Assembly (NCBI GenBank): GCA_020440645.1
Contig: JAGRNR010000015.1
Location: forward strand, 3,722 to 67,721
Length of the DNA: 64,000 bases
Direction: 5' to 3'
Source: JAHEFU01 sp020440645
Lineage (GTDB): Bacteria; 4484-113; JAFGCY01
Shown here: positions 58,989 to 64,000 of the stretch, piece after piece
Layout: every line of letters starts with the position of its first letter
Numbering within the stretch: the stretch's first letter is position 1
Program-made: the position numbers and the translations under genes
The notes under the pieces: generated by a model
Told to the model about the DNA's origin: nothing
The model's database searches: none
What the model saw: only the letters and a program-made list of their open reading frames with translations

Positions 58989-59399
58989 TCAGGAATCAGA
59001 CTGGCTCTTACCGAGGGCCTCGATCTCATCCCAGTTGCGCCACTTCTGGTCGAACCCTCGCAGGGTGACCTCTTCATCCGAAGTCAGGCTTTCGCCGGCG
59101 TAGTACTTCTCGAGCATCTGAATAACTTCAGGTGGGAAGTCGGTACCGTTGGGCCACTGCGTCGTGCCCCGTGGGATAGCGATGCTGCTGGCCGCATCCT
59201 GGCCGTTGTTGCCGTTGTCCTCCGAGAGGTCGCCGACCGGTGGATCAACCGGGGGCAGCAACTGCCTGTCCTGCTCAGCCACGTCCTGGTTGATGGGAAT
59301 CTGGTCTACCGGGACAAGCGTACCGGGATCCTTCCTGTCCTGCTGGCAGGATACGAGCAGGCAAAGGAAGATGGCGATGCTGATCAAACGAAGGTGCAT
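58989..59399 (-). CDS. Small lipoprotein sharing the WPxGTDF module
   Basis: 136 residues. Signal peptide with lipobox LLVSC (Cys near 18), a Pro/Gln-rich linker, then a module near 72-135: IPRGTTQWPNGTDFPPEVIQ, LTSDEEVTLRGFDQKWRN, and a final LGKSQSD. The same order of motifs occurs in the larger lipoprotein encoded next to it. TAAGAT lies 6 bases before the ATG at 59399, predicting a leaderless transcript. Function unknown. Confidence 0.65.
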   Translation of the reverse strand: MHLRLISIAIFLCLLVSCQQDRKDPGTLVPVDQIPINQDVAEQDRQLLPPVDPPVGDLSEDNGNNGQDAASSIAIPRGTTQWPNGTDFPPEVIQMLEKYYAGESLTSDEEVTLRGFDQKWRNWDEIEALGKSQSDS

Positions 59400-59431
59400 G
59401 GCTCAATCTTAACCGAAATGGATACGGGTTG

Positions 59432-60331
59432 TCAGTCCCGGCTGCGGGGCTTTCCGGCGGCGGACACGACAAGCTCAGCGATCGAGGAATTGAGCGGGCA
59501 GGGGATGCCGTATTCGCGGCCCAGCCTGGCTATGGCGCCGTTCATGTGGCTGATTTCCGGCTGGCGGCCGTGGCGCAGGTCCTCGCGCATGCTGCTGGAG
59601 TTCTCGATCGTGGCTTCAATCAGCTGCTGAACGCCCATTACGATGTCCGCCTCGGTATAGCTCCAGCGGCGGCCGAGGTGTTTGTGGGCCACACGCTGCA
59701 GTTCATGCACCAGGCCCTGCACCAGCGGCGACTGCAGGCTTTCCATGATGCGCCCGTTGGGGACGTCCAGCAGGGCCGTGAGCGGGTTGACCACGCAGTT
59801 CAGGCAGAGCTTGTGCCATTGAAGCACTTCAATGCCTGTGACGGCTTCAGTGGCCAGCCAGTCGCAGTAGAGCAGCTCACAGAACCAGGGGCTGTCATCC
59901 ACGATGCTGCCGAGGCTGCCGACGCGCAATATGTTGCTCCGGCGGGTGACGAGCTGCGAGCCATCAAGGTAGGCACCGCCGTACAGCAGGCCGAGGTGGT
60001 GGTCGCCGTTGATCAGGCCGTTGGCGATCGCCAGCCGGCGGGATGAAATCCCGAGCGGCAGGCTGGCCAGCAGGTGCTCGGTATGCTGGCTCTTGACACA
60101 TGTTATAACAGTGTTATGGATTCCCCCGGGGATCTTCTCGGGGAAACCTGCACCAGACAGATCCGGCTTATGGGTATGGTCCGGGAAGCGCACGCTGAGG
60201 CCCTGCAGCGCCTTACGGACATCCGGGTTGCGTATGAACCAGTCGAACTGCACTTCACGGGTGACCAGTGCGCTGGCCACCATGCAGCCGACCGGGCCTG
60301 CGCCGACGAGCAGCAGTTCAGCTTTCGACAT
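59432..60331 (-). CDS. panE: 2-Dehydropantoate 2-reductase (ketopantoate reductase)
   Basis: Reduces ketopantoate in pantothenate synthesis. I chose the ATG at 60331 with AGGAAG upstream, giving 299 residues beginning KAELLLVGAGPVGCMVASAL, the NADPH fold. Motifs: ITCVKSQHTEHLL, IANGLINGDHHLG and the catalytic region HKLCLNCVVNPLTALLDVPN. The first 14 bases overlap the end of the helicase gene upstream on the same strand. Confidence 0.88.
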   Translation of the reverse strand: MSKAELLLVGAGPVGCMVASALVTREVQFDWFIRNPDVRKALQGLSVRFPDHTHKPDLSGAGFPEKIPGGIHNTVITCVKSQHTEHLLASLPLGISSRRLAIANGLINGDHHLGLLYGGAYLDGSQLVTRRSNILRVGSLGSIVDDSPWFCELLYCDWLATEAVTGIEVLQWHKLCLNCVVNPLTALLDVPNGRIMESLQSPLVQGLVHELQRVAHKHLGRRWSYTEADIVMGVQQLIEATIENSSSMREDLRHGRQPEISHMNGAIARLGREYGIPCPLNSSIAELVVSAAGKPRSRD

Positions 60332-63041
60332 GCTGTTCTTCCTCCATGAAACTGCGGGCCTGCTCGAGGCAGGACTGGTAGGAGCCGGTAACCAGGCGCG
60401 GGCCGGGCAGGCTGCTGATGAACACCGCGCCGTAGTTGGACGAGGCCGCGCGGCTGTCCAGCAGGAAGACCACTCCGCGGTCACTGGACGAACGGATCAG
60501 GCGGCCGAATCCCTGCTTGAACTGCATCGCGGCCAGCGGCAGGCTGTACTCGCGGAAGCTGTCCCCGCCGAGGCTTTCGATATGGCGCTGCCGTCCGGCG
60601 TGGATCGGGTCCTTGAAGTTGGCGAAGGGCAACTTGGCGAGGATCACGCAGCTCAGCGCGTCTCCCGCCACATCGAATCCCTCCCAGAAGGAGCGCGTGG
60701 CCAAAAGCACATGGCTGCCACCGTCACGGAAGGTGTCGGCGATCTGGGTGCGGGAGCCGCTGCGGCCCTGCACCAGCAGGCGCTTGTCGTCGATTGAGCC
60801 GCTGAGCTTCTCGGCGATCTGGTTCAGGTCCCGGTAGCTGTTGAACAGCACCAGCGTGCCGCCCTCGATCATCTCCGTCACGCCGAGGATCACTTCCTCG
60901 AGCTGCAGCAGGTAGCCATCGCGGGTGTCGCCGGTCGGGCGCTTCATATTGGTGGCGATCGCGAGCAGGGCCTGGCTGGCGTAATCGAATGGACTGTTCA
61001 GTTTCAACCACTCGCTTTCATTTGTGGCTTCCTCGTCGAAGCCCAGCGAGCGGCGGATGTAGTCGAAGCTGTCGGCCACGGTCAATGTAGCGCTGCACAG
61101 CACCAGGCTGTGCTTGGCCTTGCGCAGTGACTGGAAGCGCGAGCCGATATGCAGGGGTGCAGTCTTGTAGTCCCAGCGCGGGTCAACCCCCGATAGGTCG
61201 GAATTGAACCAGGCGATTGCTTCGGGATTCTGCGGTTGCCAGTTCTCCAGCGCCGTGCGGCATTCCTCGACGCTCACGCGCAGGTCCATCAGATCCATCT
61301 GCAGGCCTTCATCGTTGATGTAAAGGTCGGCTTCCTCGTTGGCAAACAGCAGGTTCAGGTCCGCCGTGAGTCGCTGGTAGCGGTCCACCACGGGGAGCAA
61401 GCGCTGGGCCAGCTGGCCGAGCAGTTCCATCACGCGTGTCTGGTTAGGAGTGGCCGTGGCCGGGGTGAGCTGGGTGCTTTCGTCCGAGTCAACATGGCCC
61501 TTGAGGCTGGCCTGGCTGAGCAGGTTGTTGACCTGTTCCACCACGCTGACGCCCGTCTTGATCCAGCCCGGTACCTGCAGGGTCTGGCGCTGGATGCGGA
61601 TCAGCATGTCGCGCGAGCCTTCAGCGACGGACTCGGCGGGCAGCTCGAGGCGGCGGCGCAGTGCGTCATTCTGCAGCACCTCCAGCAGCTGGTTGCCTAG
61701 GTTGACCGGCAGCTCGTTGCCGACCTCGGCGGTGTACTGGCTGGTGATGGAGCTTTCGAGGTTATGCGCCTCGTCAAACACGATCACGTTCGAGTTGGAG
61801 ACGATGTTGTCTGCGTTGTCATCCGCCGGGTCGAACAGGGCGAATACAAGCGCATGGTTGGTGATCACGATGTTGCTTGCCTGGGCCCGGTTGCGCTGGG
61901 TGAAGTAGTGGCAGTTGCCCTTGTAGTTGCAGCGCTCACCGAGGCAGGTGCGAAAGGAGCAGTCCATGCTGCGCTCAATCCGGATGCGGTCCGCCAGGCG
62001 CAGCTGCTCCGGTGCGCGGCGGCTGTCCATATCGCCGTTGGCATCGCGGTGCGTGGAGATGAGCATGTGCAGCAGGAACAGCAGGCCGTTGCCACCGGTG
62101 GCCAGGGCATGCTCCCGGCGCTGGCGGGCACCGCTGTTATTGGCCAGCCAGGTGTCCTGCAGGCGCTTGATGCAGAGGTAATGCTCACGGCCCTTCAGCA
62201 GGCTGACATTGACCTGCAGCTCGCCGAGGATCTGTTGCAGGCGGGGCACGTCCTGCTCCACCAGCTGCTGCTGGAGGTTGATGGTGTTTGTGCTTACGAG
62301 GCAGAGTTCGCCGGTGCGGGCACTGTGCAGGGCCAGCGGCAGCAGGTAGCCAAGCGACTTGCCGACGCCGGTGCCGGCTTCCACCACAAGTGTCTTGCCG
62401 TCCTCCAGTGCGCTGGCCACGGCTTCGCTCATCTGCTGCTGCTGCGGGCGTTCCTCGTATTGCTTGAAGGCGCGGGCCATGTTCTCGCGGGCGGAGTAGA
62501 GCTTCTCCAGCAGGTCTGTCGGCACATTGCCGCGTTCGCGGCTGACGCCGCTTTGCTTGGCGGGGTACCAGGGATCCATCTCCACATTGCCGGCTCGCGG
62601 CAGGTTGAGCACGTCGTGGCGCTTTTCCAGCTCATGGCGGAAGATGCCGAAACGTGACTCCTCGGAGTACTCGGCGACCAGCTCCACCAGCTGGGCCAGC
62701 AGGTCGTCGGCAATCTCGGCCAGCGCCTTCTCGATGTACTGCCAGGCAGTGGACAGTTCCTTGATGTCCTCGGGAATCGGCAGGCTGAACAAGTAGGCCA
62801 GGTCATCCATGAAGCAGTAGCCCAGCCCCTTTGGGCTGACGGCCAGCAGCAGGTCAAGCTGGTAATCATCTGCTCCGAGGCCGCTGATCAGCACCAGCGG
62901 CCGGGCATTCGCCGGCACCTTGTCGAAGGCATCCTCACGGCCGCGCACGGGCCATTCGGAGCGGGTTTCCTCGGTGATCAGCACGGCCTTGCCACTCGCG
63001 GAGAAGCGGGATTCGAAGTGGAGCAGGAGCACGGCCGGCAC
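60318..63041 (-). CDS. dinG: DinG-type ATP-dependent DNA helicase with iron-sulfur cysteines
   Basis: Superfamily 2 helicase of the XPD/DinG group, resolving unusual DNA structures. The proposed GTG at 63041 gives 907 residues. The first 190 residues are not an exonuclease domain of the DnaQ type. Walker A is EAGTGVGKSLG; cysteines are in HYLCIKRL and then three or four at ERSMDCSFRTCLGERCNYK, consistent with a 4Fe-4S domain; the box is DEAHNLE; later ATRSFWEGFDVAG and QGFGRLIRSSSDRG. TTAAAT lies 6 bases upstream with a TGC extension, so a leaderless transcript is predicted. Confidence 0.88.
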   Translation of the reverse strand: MPAVLLLHFESRFSASGKAVLITEETRSEWPVRGREDAFDKVPANARPLVLISGLGADDYQLDLLLAVSPKGLGYCFMDDLAYLFSLPIPEDIKELSTAWQYIEKALAEIADDLLAQLVELVAEYSEESRFGIFRHELEKRHDVLNLPRAGNVEMDPWYPAKQSGVSRERGNVPTDLLEKLYSARENMARAFKQYEERPQQQQMSEAVASALEDGKTLVVEAGTGVGKSLGYLLPLALHSARTGELCLVSTNTINLQQQLVEQDVPRLQQILGELQVNVSLLKGREHYLCIKRLQDTWLANNSGARQRREHALATGGNGLLFLLHMLISTHRDANGDMDSRRAPEQLRLADRIRIERSMDCSFRTCLGERCNYKGNCHYFTQRNRAQASNIVITNHALVFALFDPADDNADNIVSNSNVIVFDEAHNLESSITSQYTAEVGNELPVNLGNQLLEVLQNDALRRRLELPAESVAEGSRDMLIRIQRQTLQVPGWIKTGVSVVEQVNNLLSQASLKGHVDSDESTQLTPATATPNQTRVMELLGQLAQRLLPVVDRYQRLTADLNLLFANEEADLYINDEGLQMDLMDLRVSVEECRTALENWQPQNPEAIAWFNSDLSGVDPRWDYKTAPLHIGSRFQSLRKAKHSLVLCSATLTVADSFDYIRRSLGFDEEATNESEWLKLNSPFDYASQALLAIATNMKRPTGDTRDGYLLQLEEVILGVTEMIEGGTLVLFNSYRDLNQIAEKLSGSIDDKRLLVQGRSGSRTQIADTFRDGGSHVLLATRSFWEGFDVAGDALSCVILAKLPFANFKDPIHAGRQRHIESLGGDSFREYSLPLAAMQFKQGFGRLIRSSSDRGVVFLLDSRAASSNYGAVFISSLPGPRLVTGSYQSCLEQARSFMEEEQHVES

Positions 63042-63047
63042 GGCACT

Positions 63048-63056
63048 ATTTAAGCA
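63048..63056 (-). promoter_or_regulatory. Extended -10 promoter of the helicase gene
   Basis: Minus strand TGC then TTAAAT (63048-63053); six bases separate it from the GTG at 63041. Confidence 0.45.
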
Positions 63057-63119
63057 CAGCGCCCGGGGCTGGACGGGCCGCCGGGCAGTGGTGATTCGTG
63101 AATTGATCCGCGTATCACG

Positions 63120-63128
63120 TGTTAAAAT
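63120..63128 (+). promoter_or_regulatory. Extended -10 promoter of etfB
   Basis: TGT followed by TAAAAT at 63123-63128. A TTGATC lies at 63103, 14 bases upstream, too close for a standard spacer. The leader to the etfB ATG is about 80 bases. It is divergent from the helicase promoter. Confidence 0.45.
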
Positions 63129-63215
63129 CCTGTTCCCGCACAGCCGTTGCGGCGATGACCCGACCACATGCATCCACCGGCCAGAAGCGCCGGGGGGCTA
63201 TTCGAGGTGCACACC

Positions 63216-64000
63216 ATGAAGATAGTCGTAATCGTGAAGGAAGTGCCGGATACTGAGGCGAAGATCACGATCAACGGCGGCAAGCCGGACCTCAGCGGGG
63301 TGAAGATGATCATCAACCCCTATGACGAGTATGCCGTCGAGGAAGCGATCCAGCAGGCTGACAAGCTGGGCGATTCCAGCGTGACCGTCGTGATGATCGG
63401 CGATGACAACAGCAAGAAGAACCTGACCAACGTGCTGGCGCTCGGCGCTGAGGACGCGATCCTCGTGAAGGATGCCGCACTGGCCGGCAGTGACCCGCTG
63501 CAGCTGGCAAAGGTGCTGAAGGCCGCGATTGAGCCGCTCGGCGCCGGGATGGTGCTGGCCGGCCGCCAGGGCGTGGACCACGACTGGGGCATGACCGGCA
63601 TTGCGCTGGCCGAGCTGCTGGGCTGGGGCCACGTCGGGCTGATCACGGGACTCGAGATCAGTGGCGACAGCTTCAAGGCCACGAGCGATGGTGACAACGG
63701 CAGGATGACCTTCGAGGGCAGCCTGCCGGCGGTGTTCACCACGGACAAAGGCATCAACGAACCGCGCTACGCCTCACTGAAGGGCATCATGGCGGCCAAG
63801 AAGAAGACCGTGGCTGAGAAGAGCCTCGCCGACCTGGGGCTGGATGCCGCAGTCGTCGGTGGAGCTGCTGCCAAGGTCAGCTTCGTCGGTGCGGACCTTC
63901 CGCCGCAGAAGCAGCCGGGACGCATCATTGACGGGGACTCCGTGCAGGCGAAGGTGGCAACGCTGGTCGACGCCCTGCGCAACGAAGCCAAGGTGATCTA
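63216..64000 (+). CDS. etfB: Electron transfer flavoprotein subunit beta (3' end at window edge)
   Basis: Carries electrons from acyl-CoA dehydrogenases to the respiratory chain. From the ATG at 63216, 261 codons plus two bases (TA) are visible, so a stop codon may lie across the edge. Motifs: KIVVIVKEVPDTEAKITING, NPYDEYAVEEAIQ, ALGAEDAILVKD, AGRQGVDHDWGMTG and the late LKGIMAAKKK of the family. etfA would be expected next. Together with the LiuC-like hydratase this hints at acyl-CoA oxidation. Confidence 0.95.
   Translation, partial: MKIVVIVKEVPDTEAKITINGGKPDLSGVKMIINPYDEYAVEEAIQQADKLGDSSVTVVMIGDDNSKKNLTNVLALGAEDAILVKDAALAGSDPLQLAKVLKAAIEPLGAGMVLAGRQGVDHDWGMTGIALAELLGWGHVGLITGLEISGDSFKATSDGDNGRMTFEGSLPAVFTTDKGINEPRYASLKGIMAAKKKTVAEKSLADLGLDAAVVGGAAAKVSFVGADLPPQKQPGRIIDGDSVQAKVATLVDALRNEAKVI

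Overview
The window is 64 kb of GC-rich bacterial chromosome made almost wholly of housekeeping genes. I cannot place it in a named phylum. Three traits argue against the best-studied groups: the long ribosomal cluster lacks rpmD, infA and rpsD; S14 and L36 are both cysteine-poor forms; and several genes seem to be transcribed without a leader. A dinG/ETF pair, a cdaA-cdaR-glmM cluster and many lipoproteins fit a free-living bacterium, perhaps from a poorly sampled lineage. I saw no phage, plasmid, insertion-sequence transposase or CRISPR array.

Layout. 1-5640: the 3' part of uvrA converges on mfd across about 750 bp of non-coding DNA full of perfect hairpins and bounded by nested inverted repeats. 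5796-7047: a small membrane protein and a peptidase E-like gene. 7130-19162: a strong extended -10 promoter and leader, rpsJ, an intrinsic terminator, then rplC to rplO, secY, adk and map. 19199-23264: a second promoter and structured leader, rpmJ, rpsM, rpsK, rpoA, rplQ, truA, rplM, rpsI. 23275-29675: in the same direction, an NlpC/P60 hydrolase, cdaA, cdaR, glmM and an unusual two-part protein whose second half looks like cyanobacterial acyl-ACP reductase. 29755-30780: a branched-chain aminotransferase and tRNA-Val(UAC).

30849-37037: a CotH-like lipoprotein, a LiuC-like enoyl-CoA hydratase on the minus strand, and carB with a possible leader peptide. 37171-44001: secD, secF, recJ, rel and dtd, a classic cluster with overlapping ends. 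44002-49234: two minus-strand genes (a lipoprotein and a TPR/acidic/zinc-ribbon protein), dnaA with a palindrome-rich upstream region, and a GAF-GGDEF diguanylate cyclase. 49351-53989: cupin, plsC, dapB, asd, dapA and a sirtuin without the usual zinc cysteines. 54126-56204: an EF-G-like GTPase. 56281-59399: two lipoproteins that share an undescribed module. 59432-64000: panE and a DinG-type helicase on the minus strand, and etfB running off the right edge.

The genes cover translation, protein export, nucleotide-excision repair, peptidoglycan precursor supply (glmM; dapB-asd-dapA) and three nucleotide second messengers: c-di-AMP (cdaA), (p)ppGpp (rel) and c-di-GMP (GGDEF). The best leads are the fused acyl-ACP-reductase-like protein, the paired lipoprotein module, the uvrA-mfd hairpin element, the leaderless-gene pattern with start codons 6 to 8 nt after a -10 box, and the terminator that separates rpsJ from the rest of the S10 cluster. 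All functional calls come from motif recognition by eye, without database searches.
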